A DNA stretch of 64,000 bases from Anastatus disparis (taxonomy: Eukaryota; Arthropoda; Insecta; Hymenoptera; Eupelmidae). Shown here in pieces: positions 1-11,101 of this stretch. A program made the translations under genes and the position numbers. The DNA lies in NCBI GenBank assembly GCA_017163975.1, contig JAFFSR010000301.1:1965001-2029000 (forward strand), given 5' to 3'. A model generated the notes under the pieces. That model had not been told where the DNA came from. It did not search any database and saw only the letters and a list, made by a program, of their open reading frames with translations. Every line of letters starts with the position of its first letter. The stretch's first letter is position 1.

Positions 1-434
1 ATTTCAAGGATCCACAGCTTTTGATACTTTTATTCTAGATCCTTGAAAATTTTTTAACATATTTTGGGTAACGAACAGAATATATTTTTAGAGTTCTAGC
101 GATTTTTATTTTTTTTGCTCTTCCAGTTGGTGTGAAATATCCCATATGTATATATATGCAAATGATATACAAATGAGCCATGCATTAGAATTAGCTATTA
201 TATTTTAAATATAATATATAGTTATTCCCATCACATCACCAAGTTATTAAGCCAATAAATATAGAGAATTAGTGATATAAAAATTATAAACAAGTATCAG
301 AAGCCAAAAACATAAAAAGAAGTATAACTATTTTTCCTCTTGTGACCAGCAGTTTTTGACATTCATTGCGAATACGCCCAAGTTCCGTATATAACTAAGA
401 ACAGCTATATATATATATATATATGTATATATAT
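1..434. other. AT-rich intergenic sequence, no gene
   Basis: No coding signal was seen. Positions 2-50 contain a short inverted repeat (TTTCAAGGATC pairing with GATCCTTGAAA). The stretch ends in a TA dinucleotide run (about 406-434) that is the insertion target of the next element. Confidence 0.6.
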
Positions 435-1065
435 GGGACGTTTCATGTCAACTCGACTGACAAAAAAATAGAATTTGCTGAAAATCCGTGAAGAGGTTCC
501 ATTTGATAACCAAAATATACAAAAAAATTTTAGAGGCATAGGTCATAGAATATTGTGATTTTTCAAATTTTTTTGTGAAATTACCAACTTAATTATTTTT
601 TTCCTCAGAAACTAAGGATTTCAGAGATTCACTTATGAATATATTTATTGTTGTAAATGATGAGTAGAATCTACACAAATTTTTTTAAATCTCAGAATTG
701 CTGTCTTCTGATTGGTTTATTTTGTACTTTCATGTAATTTTGAATTTCTGGTGTTCGGCCAGGTTGATTTCACTCAGATTGCACTATGTTATGTCTTTTT
801 ATAATATCTTGAAGTAAGCTTTGTCTCATCTTAGGCATAGAACTGAGAGAAGAGCTATAGAACTTTGACTATTAAAAAATAAAATAGATGTTTTAATTTA
901 AAACATATATACTGTGGATTTGGTTCTTCGATTATAGATAATGCAATATACGAACAAATGATTTTTGAATATCTTAAAAGAGATCTATTCCTTAATAATT
1001 TAAGTGTTAATTTAGAATCTGAATTGAATTATCAACTGTTCATTATTTAGACATTATCATTATTA

Positions 1066-1464
1066 AGGGGAATCCTTATACCGACATAGAGTTCTACCTT
1101 ATCTATATTTAAATTATAAATATTAATAAAAATTTAACTATTCATGACTGAAATTCGTAGGAGAGGCACATTCTTAACATGCCAAAGAATTTATTGTAAC
1201 GTTAAAAGACAATATAAGGGTGAAAATAAAGGCAAAAACTACTTAATACGATTAACTTTTCAATGTAGTTATGAATAATCGTATTATGCAGTTTTTTTCT
1301 TCATTTTCACTGTTATTCTGTCTTTTAACGTTGCAATAAATTCTTTAGAATGTTAAGAATGTGCCGCTTCTATGAATTTCAGTCAAAAATAGTAAAATTT
1401 TTATTTAAATGCATAATTCAAATGTAGATAAGGTAGATCTCTGTGCCAGTATGAGGACACCCCT
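1066..1464. mobile_element. MITE, AGGGGAATC family, copy 1
   Basis: The ends are inverted repeats starting AGGGGAATCCTTATACCG on the left and AGGGGTGTCCTCATACTGG on the right, and pairing extends about 190 bp into the element. The flanks are TA on both sides. A second family member lies at 40846-41250. It has no coding capacity and is nested in the centre of the 435-2823 foldback. Confidence 0.85.
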
Positions 1465-1664
1465 TAATTACCTTATACTATTAGTCATTGATATCTGTTT
1501 ACTTTTAATTATAGTATAATTAATGACAAAAATAATAATAATCATCACTAAATAACATTCTTCTAAAAGAAAAAGACTTTTGATATTCTTATTTTGAGAA
1601 AATCATATTTATCTCTATCATATTTTCATTTATTATAATTATTTTTTTTAAGTTGAAAAGTATT

Positions 1665-2100
1665 TAAAAATTAAAATTTCATTAGAATGTAAATAAAATG
1701 AAAATGTACTTGTCAACAGTTTGACAATCCATGAATAAAAAATTTTTTCATTTTGTAATATTTTATAACGAATAAATTTTATGTATCTTGAATTTATTTT
1801 ATTTAATTTCTTTTATTTCCAGATATATGATATGAATATTAATTTCCAAATATATTTTTGAATTTTCTTAATTTATAGTCTATTTGCAAAATTAAAATGT
1901 CACTAGAATGAGGATGAAATCAAAAAATACTTGCCAAAAGTTCCACAATCTATAAATAAAACATTCTTTGAATTCGTAATAAATTTTTATATTAAATCAA
2001 TTTCATGCCTATAGAATTTATTCTACTTCATTTCTTTTACTTCTAGATATATGATATAAATATTAATTCTAAATATATAATATGTATTAAAATAATTTTT
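1665..2100. repeat. Diverged direct tandem duplication, about 221-bp period
   Basis: The blocks around TTAAAATTTCATTAGAATG (near 1671) and TTAAAATGTCACTAGAATG (near 1892) start two parallel segments. These share an order of short matches, including AGATATATGATA near the end of each. They form part of the spacer of the surrounding foldback. Confidence 0.6.
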
Positions 2101-2821
2101 CAACACGTATTTAAAATCATTATAATAACAATTTATTGAAACACATAAATATGTTTTGGTTACGAGTGTATTTTAAGGATGTCTACATAATGAACAGTTA
2201 ATATTTTAATTCAGATTCTAAATTAATACTTAAATTATTAAGAAATAGATCTCTTTTAAGATATTCAAAAATCATTTGTTCGTATATTGCATCATCTATA
2301 ATCGAAGAACCAAATCCACAGTATATATGTTTGAAATTGAAAATTCTATTTTATTTTTTAATATTCAAAGTTCTATAGCTCTTCTCTCAGTTCTATGCCT
2401 AAGATAAGACAAAGCTCACTTCAAGATATTATAAAAAGACATAACATAGTGCAACCTGAGTGAAATCAACCTGGCCGAACACCGGAAATTCAAAATTACA
2501 TGAAAGTACAAAATGAACCAATCAGAAGACAGCAATTCTGAGATTTAAAAAAATTTGTGTAGATTCTACTCATCATTTACAGCAATAAATATATTCATAA
2601 GTGAATCTCTAAAATCCTTAGTTTCTAAGGAAAAAAATTAATTAAGTTGGTAATTTCACAAAAAAATTTGAAAAATCACAATATTCTATTACTTATTACT
2701 CGTAATCCCTTTGACCTATACCTTTAAAAATTTTTTTGTATATTTTGGGTATCAAATGGAACCTCTTCACGGATTTTCAGCAAATTCTATTTTTTTGTCA
2801 GTTGAGTTGACATGAAACGTC

Positions 2822-2823
<2 letters not shown>

Positions 2824-2861
<38 letters not shown>

Positions 2862-3264
2862 GTCCTCGTAGGCCGTATTCGTGTCAGTATGTAAAGAGCA
2901 TGCTAAATTTGTATTGGCATCGCATATGTCTCAGACGTGCTCCTCGACTCTTTATAAGCTTTATATGTCCTCCTGAGACATATTGAGACTCAATATGTCT
3001 CAGGAGAAATCAATATGGCATCACCGATCCTACTATGTTTCGTTCAATATGTCAAAGAGCAATCATATTGAACGTAGGTTAATGAAAAAAAAAATGACTC
3101 GCGCTTCGATAGCAACTACACTCATTACAAAATGTCAATCTAAGAAACAAAAGAAAAAATCAATAGAATTAAAATTTAATTTTAAAATCATTGGAAAAAA
3201 TATTAATATTTTCAACTAATAAGTTACAGTTCCTCATACGGCCTACTTCGGACATAAAATCATC
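2824..3264. other. Non-coding stretch with TA run and a perfect palindrome
   Basis: A TA microsatellite covers about 2824-2858. A perfect hairpin with 17-bp arms and a 1-nt spacer lies at 2971-3005 (TCCTGAGACATATTGAG and its complement). A 78-codon open frame across 2983-3219 shows no recognisable domain and overlaps the hairpin, so I do not call it a gene. Confidence 0.5.
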
Positions 3265-3430
3265 TATGTCCTTTGGCCGTTTATTCAGGTGGAATCTGAA
3301 TCTCAAACAATGTTTGCCGCTTGAGCAGAAATTTACCTCGGGCGCGCTTCGCGCGCCCTCGGCAATTTCAGCTCAAGCGACAAACATTGTTCTCGATTCA
3401 TATTCCACCTGAATACGGCCAAAGGACATA
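3265..3430. mobile_element. 166-bp hairpin MITE
   Basis: The arms begin TATGTCCTTTGGCCGT on both strands and pair for about 75 bp. The tip is a GC-rich hairpin (GGGCGCGCTTCGCGCGCCC). It is non-coding. Small open frames over it are by-products of the hairpin. Confidence 0.8.
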
Positions 3431-4145
3431 TATAACTAATATATATATACGCATAGCATCAAAACTAATAAATTTCACAATATACTTCTGTACTGGAAAG
3501 TTGGTCATAATCATCATTGATGCTAAACAGTAATGTGGATTACTGTAATTGAATACTCTATTATTTGATAAAATTATTTGTTTGAATCGATATGCTAATT
3601 GGCTAAATATTTTTTTTATTTTAAAGTAATATTTTATTGATGTGATCGAATAATTTATTTGAATCAACCAAATATTTTGTTTCAATCCATAAAGCTTAGC
3701 ATTCAAATTGAATGAATATTTATTCACTTTAAATGAATATTTTATTAATAAAACTAATTAATTTATTTATTGTGATAATTTATCAATCCCTTCTTAAAAA
3801 ATCCGCCTGGATTTCCACGTGGATTACCCGTGTGGAAATCCACGTGGGTTTCACATGGATTCCATATAGATTTGCATAGGAATCTACGCGGATCGCCCAC
3901 GTGAATTCCCACGAAATTCGTATTTTAAATTTTACGACTTGCTTTGATAGTGTTTTTGCTTCTAAATGCATTAAAACTATAGTAAAATTTATAATTGAAT
4001 CAAGAATCAAAACTGGTATATTTCGGAATTATCTGTATTATTTGAATAAATGCGCAAATGGAGTATTATCTTTTCGGAACAAAAAAAATAGATTAATGAC
4101 AATGTTTATTGAAAATTTAATCATTCAATTATTAACAACAAAATT
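3431..4145. other. AT-rich spacer with CACGTGGATT repeats
   Basis: Between about 3795 and 3920 the motif (C)CACGTGGATT and variants recur several times in both orientations. GGATTTCCAC and GTGGAAATCC form a local hairpin. No gene was seen. The 147-codon open frame starting in this stretch runs into the SINE downstream and has no recognisable content. Confidence 0.5.
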
Positions 4146-4159
4146 ATATATATTAAAAA

Positions 4160-4620
4160 GAAGAGCCGCGGTGGCTCAGGGGCTAGAACATCCGACTCTC
4201 ACGCAGAGGGCCGGGGTTCGAGTCCCGGTGAGGGCGGGATTTTTTCCATTTTTAATTAAAAGTGGAGGATTTCCCGAACTCACTGACACCGAGGTGGACC
4301 ACCTCCGAAGGATTTTCCGCGGTTTTAACAAAAACCACGAATAATTATTGGGGGGTCGGTAAGGCAGAGCGCGACTGCTCCACTACTATAGTTGAGCCGG
4401 ACCGTTCTGCCGGGTTGGTGTGAGCTCTCGTTGTGCTGAAAAGGATGAGTATGAGCGAATCTTTCCGCCTGAGTAGGCCTGCACGTCCGAGCACACACCT
4501 TCCGGGGTAAAAAGGGATGGTTTCGAACGCGAAAACACCGGAACACATAGGTGGTTGAGGTGTCCCGTAAACAGATGTAAAAAATCTATACGGGATAAGG
4601 AAAGCTATAGAACATAGAAC
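4160..4620 (+). mobile_element. tRNA-derived SINE, full length, with 14-bp target duplication
   Basis: The head (about 4165-4236) is tRNA-like. It has an A box TGGCTCAGGGG and a canonical B box GGTTCGAGTCC inside a well-paired T arm. An anticodon-arm remnant ACTCTCACGC resembles tRNA-Glu(CTC). The acceptor stem does not pair well, so it is not a functional tRNA. About 380 bp of tRNA-unrelated body follow and end near TATAGAACATAGAAC. The element is bounded by a perfect 14-bp direct repeat, ATATATATTAAAAA (4146-4159 and 4621-4634), the hallmark of LINE-driven retroposition. Pol III transcription from the internal promoter is expected from family knowledge. Confidence 0.88.
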
Positions 4621-4634
4621 ATATATATTAAAAA

Positions 4635-5437
4635 TATAAGAGCATCCTCTAAAAATGCATTAAGGAATGAAATTATGAATTACTTTGACTAATTTTAGTA
4701 AAGAATGATCTATGCAAAATCAACAAACTGCAGATATATTTCAAATAATTATGTAATTATTCTGTATGAGTATTGGTTTAATTAATTCAAAATTTTTCAA
4801 TTATTTCAATTAAATATATAATAAACCATAATTAAATAATATAAATAGATAATAAACAACTAATTGCACTTTATGTTCACTGAATCGACTTCATGAATAT
4901 AGCTTGACTATATAATATTTGATTTTTGCAGTAAATCTACGCACTACATAAAAAAATGGTCTTTTATAAACTCGTTTTGTTTGATTCTAAATAAACTTAG
5001 CTGAATTTAGATAGATAGATATTATTTATTCATATCAAATTACAAAAAGCGTGTAATACAATTTATAAAAATGAAAATAAATATTGCACAAGGAGTTTTA
5101 TACAATGTATAAATATAAATGTAAATATTGCAAAGTTGATATCACAGTCAATCACTAAACATAAAAATACTAAATAAGTAAGTCATAAAAAAGTAATATC
5201 ACATATTAATATAAAAAATGGTAGAATGCACGCAATAATTCTATAAATTGAAAAAGCAGTCACACAATATCTTTCAGCCATAATATGTAAAATGTTGAAA
5301 AATAATAAATAATAGATAATACAATAAATAAATAAGCGTATGCAATAGCATGAAACGCAGTCAAAACAATAAAATCAAATAAAACATTCAATCACTAAAC
5401 ATTCAGCCAATACTCATACAATAAATACATTCATAGC
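4635..5437. other. AT-rich non-coding stretch
   Basis: It contains many short A/T words (ATAAATAAATA, CAATCACTAAAC twice) but no coding frame, tRNA or clear inverted repeat. Confidence 0.5.
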
Positions 5438-5441
5438 TTAA

Positions 5442-5821
5442 GAAGGGGCCGAACTATCTGTCTTTGTCTAATATCGTTTTTCATCATTTATGTAAACACT
5501 ATCCGGTATAACAAGAAAAAAATAGCAGCCCCCGCTAGATATTAGTATAATAAGTAAATTTTGTAATAACAACCAAATTTTTTCACTGCGTAGTTTTTGA
5601 ATAATTAGAGACCTACCAAAAAAAGATAGGTTATATTCTAGATTGCTAGTAGGTCTCTAATTAGTCAAAAACTATGCGGTAAAAAATTTGGTTGTTATTA
5701 CAAAATTTACTAATTATACTAATATCTAGCGGGGGCTGTTTTTTTTTCTTGTTATACCGGATAGTGTTTACGTAAATGATGAAAAACGCTATTAGACAAA
5801 GACAGATAGTTCGGCCCCTTC
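5442..5821. mobile_element. 380-bp foldback MITE, TTAA family
   Basis: The two arms (about 180 bp each) are almost perfect reverse complements from GAAGGGGCCGAACTATCTG inward. TTAA flanks both ends (5438-5441 and 5822-5825). The subterminal box ATCTGTCTTTGTCTAAT is shared with the elements at 6465-7117, 39830-40115 and 63529-63909. The internal box CTAGCGGGGGCTG is shared with 6465-7117. It is non-coding and consistent with a piggyBac- or Kolobok-type TTAA-targeting transposase. Confidence 0.9.
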
Positions 5822-5825
5822 TTAA

Positions 5826-6318
5826 ACCTATATACGGAACGTTACATAATAAATTAACATATAAATGAAAAAATTGAATTAAGTTCATTCAAGGTCAAGC
5901 AAGCACCTCCTCAAAGCCAACTTCAACCTGCTGAGCGATTGAAGATTCCTTAGATCAGCACACGTCTGATTTTTTGCTGTCTGTATTTTTTGATCTGGTA
6001 CTGCATTTTTGTGCCCTAAGGCGTTTTTGTTACAGATTCTTGTACCCTCAATTTGCAAGGCACTGTTTTAGCTATAAATCATCATTTTTAATTGCGGTCC
6101 TTGCATTTTATCTTGTGATTTACACCAAGGCGCTGAATTTTGATGTTAGGATTATTGCCATCTTGAGGTTAGTTCAGGAGACAATTTTCATTTATAAGCA
6201 GAGGTGGCGCTAAATGTAATCTTCAAGCTACTTTCAGACCAATAAAATGGAAATCTGTTTTACCTTAGGTTAATTCTAGTTTTTGAAAGTTTTAGAGTAT
6301 ACACGAGAGGTCAGAGTC
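5826..6318. other. Sequence upstream of LINE ORF1, possible 5' UTR
   Basis: An open frame at 5974-6213 has no recognisable motif. The stretch lies directly before the PHD-finger ORF1 fragment on the same strand, so it may be LINE 5' UTR. I see no direct evidence of a LINE promoter. Confidence 0.3.
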
Positions 6319-6474
6319 ATGGACAGCTGTGCGATCTGTAATTTATCAATCAATTGTAAATGGGGGATGGCGAAGCTCCATTTGTGTTTGACGTGTGGGC
6401 AGCGTTGTCATGTAAAATGCATGATATGTTTAAAAATGAATAATGGCACAAAATATGAGTTTAAGAGCAGGTGA
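6319..6474 (+). pseudogene. LINE copy 1, ORF1 N-terminal PHD-finger fragment
   Basis: MDSCAICNLS starts a Cys-rich module with the CxxC...CxxC...HxxC spacing of a PHD-like zinc finger. It aligns by eye with the longer PHD module of the second LINE (36752 downward), including the following KYEF/KYDY segment. In the second LINE this module begins ORF1. Here the frame is cut after about 50 residues by the TTAA MITE at 6465. Most of ORF1 beyond it (coiled coil and FP25K-like part) is absent or unrecognisable. A nucleic-acid chaperone or RNP role is known for LINE ORF1 proteins in general. Confidence 0.7.
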
Positions 6475-7117
6475 AACTATCTGTCTTTGTTTAATAGTGT
6501 TTTTCGTCATTTATATAAACACTATTAGCAATAACACTAAAAAAATGGCAGCCCCCGCTAGATACTAGTATAAAAGATAAATTTTATAATGAGAACAATA
6601 GTACATTGCGTACCAAGGGCGCAAAATAGGGAATTCCGGCCCGAGTGCGAATGAGCGCCAGAGCGAAGCGAGGGCGCTAAATTCGTAAGAGAGCCGCAAA
6701 TCCCCTTGCACCCGTGGTACACATATTGTTTTTTTATCCGAAAGGTGAAAAATTCGATTTCTATGCTTGTCAAGCGGGCGCAAAATAGTACATCCCCGCC
6801 CTAGGGCACAAACGTACTCTTTTGCGCCCGCTTGACAAGCATAGAAAATCGAATTTTGCGCCCTCAGGGTATTAAATTAAATTTATCATGTGGTTTTTAA
6901 ATAATATGAGACCTACTGAAAATCTAAAATATAACCTATTTTTTTAGTATGTCTCATATTATTCAAAAACTTTATGATTAATTTTTTTTGTTTTTATAAT
7001 AAAATTTAACCATTATACTAGTATCTAGCGGGGGCTGCCATTTTTTTTGCGTTACCGCCAACGGTGAAACAATGATGAAAAACACTATTAGACAAAGACA
7101 GATAGTTCTGCCACTTC
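6465..7117. mobile_element. TTAA-family foldback MITE inside LINE copy 1, itself carrying a nested element
   Basis: The left end reads GAGCAGGTGAAACTATCTGTC and the right end reads inward GAAGTGGCAGAACTATCTGTC. TTAA flanks both ends (6461-6464 and 7118-7121). The arms share the CTAGCGGGGGCTGCCAT box with each other and with the 5442-5821 element. The interior is enlarged by a second inverted-repeat unit (6616-6864). It interrupts LINE ORF1 just after the PHD finger. Confidence 0.85.
6616..6864. mobile_element. Nested MITE-like inverted-repeat unit
   Basis: It is bounded by AGGGCGCAAAAT and its inverse near ATTTTGCGCCCT. Its right half is a strong hairpin in which TTCGATTTCTATGCTTGTC pairs with its inverse about 60 bp away and flanks GCGGGCGCAAAA. 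The left half is relatively GC-rich. It is non-coding, and its boundaries are approximate. Confidence 0.6.
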
Positions 7118-7439
7118 TTAAGAAGTGCCTGGAAACTTAAAAAAATAGTGATATTTCGTCTACGTCACTGGCCGGTGAGAGCACTAAGGCAAATGGAGCA
7201 CTGAGGTAATCACACTGAACATGATCGCACGCAAAGCTGTTTCTAAACAGCCCATCAGTGCTTCCACACCAACATGAACTGACTCGGAAGTAGCACCGAT
7301 CATCACTTCTCAGGGTTGGCCAGCACGAGTCAAGACTACTACCGCGGCGAAAACTGGGACCAGCAACAACGGTGCCGCGTTGGATGGAGGGAGAAATTAA
7401 TTAAGTATGAATTTACCTAGTTAGCAATTGGAAGGTAGC

Positions 7440-9720
7440 GTGAGCTCGTCAAAAGCTCACATTGGCAGGTGCCCGAGTTCCTAAGTGGTGGTTGGAAGTA
7501 AATGATTGGAATGGCTGAGACCTGGCTAAGTCCGTCTGTTTCGGATAACGTCATTCGGGTCAAGAGGTATAAAGTATTCAGACAAGACAGAAACCTGCGT
7601 GGTGGAGGAGTTGCCTTGTATTTTGAAAATTAAAAATGTACTATTTTGGCTTTTTCGAATACCCAAATTAGCCATGATGAAGGTAAACCAAAGGTGCCTG
7701 AATATATTTCCTGTTCTGTGGAAATTGGCAGCTCTGAACCCGTGTTGGTTTCTGTTATCTGTTGGCCTCCTGCTATTTAGTTTATTAAAAACACCGATTT
7801 TTTAGATGTTTTAAGAAATTATGCCTCTGATTACTCTCATAAAATTATAATGGGAGACCTGAATGCTGATCTCCTGCGTGAGAGCAGTGATGCCGAATTT
7901 CTTAATAAGTTGTCGGCTGAGCTTTCGTTGCAGTTGGTCCAACACGGTGCCACGCATCACCTCGACGTCTCACACTTGTATTGACCTGACAGTACTTGAT
8001 GCATGAAACTTACCGGCGAATTTTCAAAGTCGGCATAACTTAATTGATGTATGTATTTCCTGTAATCATGTCATAACAGATAAAAAAGCAAATGAGTATA
8101 GAAATTATAAAAATATTTGTCCAACATTATTGGTGCAGAGTTTAGCCGGCTGTGATTAGATGCTATTCACAATTGATACAGTTGACCCAGAATCTGCGCT
8201 TAACTGCCTCTGCGACAATTTGACGGCAGCAATATAAAATCCGGCACTGCTAAAAACATTTGAACTTGATAAAGACAAATTTCCTTGGAAAGACAAAGGA
8301 ATTGGCGCAAATGATCTTATGGCGAGGATAACATCCCGCAGAGCGTGATACTCACAGTTTTAACGTTTATTGGGGAACATTTTGTGAATCTGTTTAGTTC
8401 TTTTTTGCACAAGGGGGTCTTCTCTTGTCTTTGGAAGCATACGCGCATTGTGCCATTAAAAACATGACCTGCATCTACATTACCTAAAGATTTTAGGCCC
8501 GTAGCAACCTTATGTTTTCTTTTGTTACCATTCCTATTTTACTCTAGTGAGGAATTCGACATGATCTCGCACCCCAAACTACTTGCGAGGCTTGGATCGA
8601 TTTGATTTTTCCAGGGCTGCACTCGAGTGGATTAGCTCCTATTTATCAGGTAGGAATCAAATGGTTTCTACGCATTTGAAAGAGGAATCGAACTAACAAT
8701 CAATTTAAGAGTTCCACAGGGTTCAGTGCTGGGGCCTCTGCTGTTTTGCCTTTACATTAATAACGTACGTGACACGCTTAACTTTAGTTGCATTAACCTT
8801 CTGACAGCCGGGATGACGCCATATGGCGTCAACCCATGATCGGCCCACATATACTATTATTTAAGAAACATTTATATGGAAAATTTCGATAAAGTTACAC
8901 TTTTTTAGTGGGAAAAATGCTGGCTGTCAGAAGGTTAAGCACCTATTATATGCAAATGACCTGAAATTTTATACGAAGGTCTCTCATGAGGATGTGAATG
9001 AAAATGTTCGTATTCTACAAAGGGCGGCCAAGGCGCTATCAGAGTGGACTGTCGATACTTCTCTCGCAATAAATGCAAGCAAAACTAAGGTGATCATTTT
9101 CGACAATAGTCGATTACTTAACGACTTTTATGCTGGTGAGCCAAGGGCAATTGAGCTTGAGGATGGTGTCGTCATATCTTTCTCTGATATCGTTACGAGC
9201 CTCGGTGTTGAGCTTGACTCTTAGCTATCATGGGAGCCGCATATTAATTTGTTGACTAAAAAATTTAATAGGACTATGTACGGTTTACGGTTTTTAGGCT
9301 GTTATACCACTGAGGCTCTGTGCAAACGATTCGCAACCACCCTGCTGTTTCCACATCTAGACTACTGTTCAGTAGTTCTGCTTGATGCTTTACAAGAGTT
9401 GAAAAGACGATTACAAAGACTACAAAATTCATGTGTGAAATATGTATTAGGCGTGAGAACGGGCGATCATATCTTTCTTCATAGAGCTGCGCTGGGTTAG
9501 CTGCATACTGATTCAAACAGACAGTATTTTATGGCTGTACTTAGGTACAATCTATTTACTAGATATGTTCCTGAGGTAGCTACGAGGGGAGATATTGAGG
9601 ATTTTGTGGTGCCCTTCATGCGTACGGAGACTGAAAGGAATTCCTTTCAAGTTCAAGGTGTGAATTTTTGAAACGCCTTGCCTGTGAATATAAAGAATCT
9701 TTTATTGCTCAGACATGTTA
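7440..9720 (+). pseudogene. LINE copy 1, ORF2 (endonuclease plus reverse transcriptase), broken
   Basis: Translating across frames gives the APE-type endonuclease piece GDLNADLLRESSDAEF (near 7853). Then come the RT block RVPQGSVLGPLLFCLYINN (near 8708), the catalytic-box region YANDLKFY (near 8950; the family norm is YADD), and the downstream segments KTKVIIF and PHLDYCSVVLLDAL. Stops and frameshifts are scattered throughout, and the region between endonuclease and RT is shortened. A 138-bp TTAA MITE interrupts the RT just before YAND. It belongs to the jockey/CR1 group of non-LTR elements by motif. The clade is not certain. It is clearly inactive. Confidence 0.85.
8797..8934. mobile_element. 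138-bp TTAA MITE in the LINE reverse transcriptase
   Basis: The ends are perfect inverted repeats CCTTCTGACAGCC...GGCTGTCAGAAGG, flanked by TTAA on both sides (8793-8796 and 8935-8938). Deleting the element plus one TTAA restores the LINE reading S-C-I-K-H-L-L-Y-A-N-D, which proves the boundaries. It contains a perfect 16-bp palindrome GACGCCATATGGCGTC (8815-8830). It is of piggyBac/Kolobok target type, with termini unlike those of the Kolobok-like element at 27566. Confidence 0.92.
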
Positions 9721-11100
9721 AACTACTTACAGATATAGGAATAATCTAATCAATACTACCAACATTCTTGGATTAATGGCTATAACTTCCATGACTAAAA
9801 ATGATGCTTACATAAAGTTTCTACATAGATTGTGCCTGAATTAAAATAAAATCAATTTTAAATGAAAGATATAAATCAAATTTTCATAGCGGAAAATTTT
9901 ACCTATAATATCATTTTTATGAAAGAACTACATAATTTCAATAATAGAATTGGATCGATATACTGTAAGATTCTCTTATTTTCTATAAATATAAGCTAAA
10001 ACAATTTGAGATATTCTGACATATAAATTGACTTAACAGTATAATATTGAAACTAAGAGAAGCTTATGTGTACATTTACTTGAAGTTTAACCAAATTAAA
10101 GGATTCTAAAATTTAATAAGATTATATAAACAAAATGAGAGGAGACTAGTATTTATGGCATGACTTATACACATATCATTCAGCGCAATATTCTTACAAT
10201 TCTTATTCACGTAAATAGAATCGTTATTTTCACGGCTAAATGTATGCATAAGCTGAGATCAGTACAGTATAAGAGCGATTGTTTCATGCTGTAAACACTG
10301 AAATTGAAAAGCATATGGGTAACCCCTTGTTTCTTTCTCTCTTTGTTTCTCTCTTTGTTTTATAACTACACGCACTTGAGCTAATATACAATATTATTTA
10401 AATTTTAAGTTAAGCGCTTATGATATGCATGAGAGCAATACTTTAATTCATTTGATCATTAACGATGCTTATTTTCGTTACGCGATCCGTATACCTACAA
10501 CTCAAATCAAGTTAAACACTAATTATCACAATTCACGTTCTTAATTAGTTATTTTTTTTTGTATTCTGGCCATTACCAGATATTTTTGTATTAACAATAA
10601 GGTTGTTTAATGTCAAGATTAGGATAGTCAACTTACCTTTGTTAACTTTTATATATGAGGATAAGTTTCGCTTCTTTCATTTACAGAAATAACAACGTTT
10701 ATATCCCTTTCGCGTGAGTACACATGAGTGAACAAAAAAAAGACTATACTCTACTTTGATTAGGTATACGGTCGAGTAATAAAAATCTACAATTACTCAA
10801 TCTTCGCAGTGAAGCTACTTACTATCTTCATTTATCATAAATAATCACACGGCCACAACCACGTGTGTAAAAGTATTTATTAATTTACAATTTATCGTGT
10901 AATGATTTTTTTACTTAGTGTGAGATTTGTGTGTTCAGAACTAATCCGTATGTAGCCGGTACGCAATGTCTGACTACTTTGGGATCACTTGCTCGTGTAA
11001 GAAAGGAAACAAGGAAAGAGGAAGTGCAACTAGGTCATAAACTTAAGCCTCTTGTTGCCTTTTATTAACAATTGCGTGATTTTACAATCTTTAATTTACT
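9721..11100. other. AT-rich non-coding stretch
   Basis: No open frame with recognisable content, RNA gene or convincing inverted repeat was seen. A short pyrimidine run (TTTCTTTCTCTCTTTG) lies near 10328. Confidence 0.5.
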
Positions 11101-11101
11101 T

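Larger units (their letters stand above)
435..2823. mobile_element. 2.4-kb foldback element with about 620-bp inverted arms
   Basis: The left arm (435-1052) and right arm (2181-2823) are near-complete reverse complements. Both begin GGGACGTTTCATGTCAACTC when read inward, with one mismatch on the right. Both ends abut TA-dinucleotide runs, as expected for insertion into a TA microsatellite. The middle has no transposase frame. It holds a nested 399-bp MITE (1066-1464) and a diverged direct duplication of about 221 bp (about 1665-1885 and 1886-2100). It is a non-autonomous foldback of unknown superfamily. Confidence 0.85.

Noticed and set aside
4165..4236. Functional tRNA gene (Glu-like)
   Set aside because: The acceptor stem does not pair, the sequence continues into a SINE body, and target duplications flank the whole.
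3901..4344. 147-codon gene
   Set aside because: Its C-terminal half (VAQGLEHPTLTQRAGVRVPV) is the translation of the SINE tRNA head.
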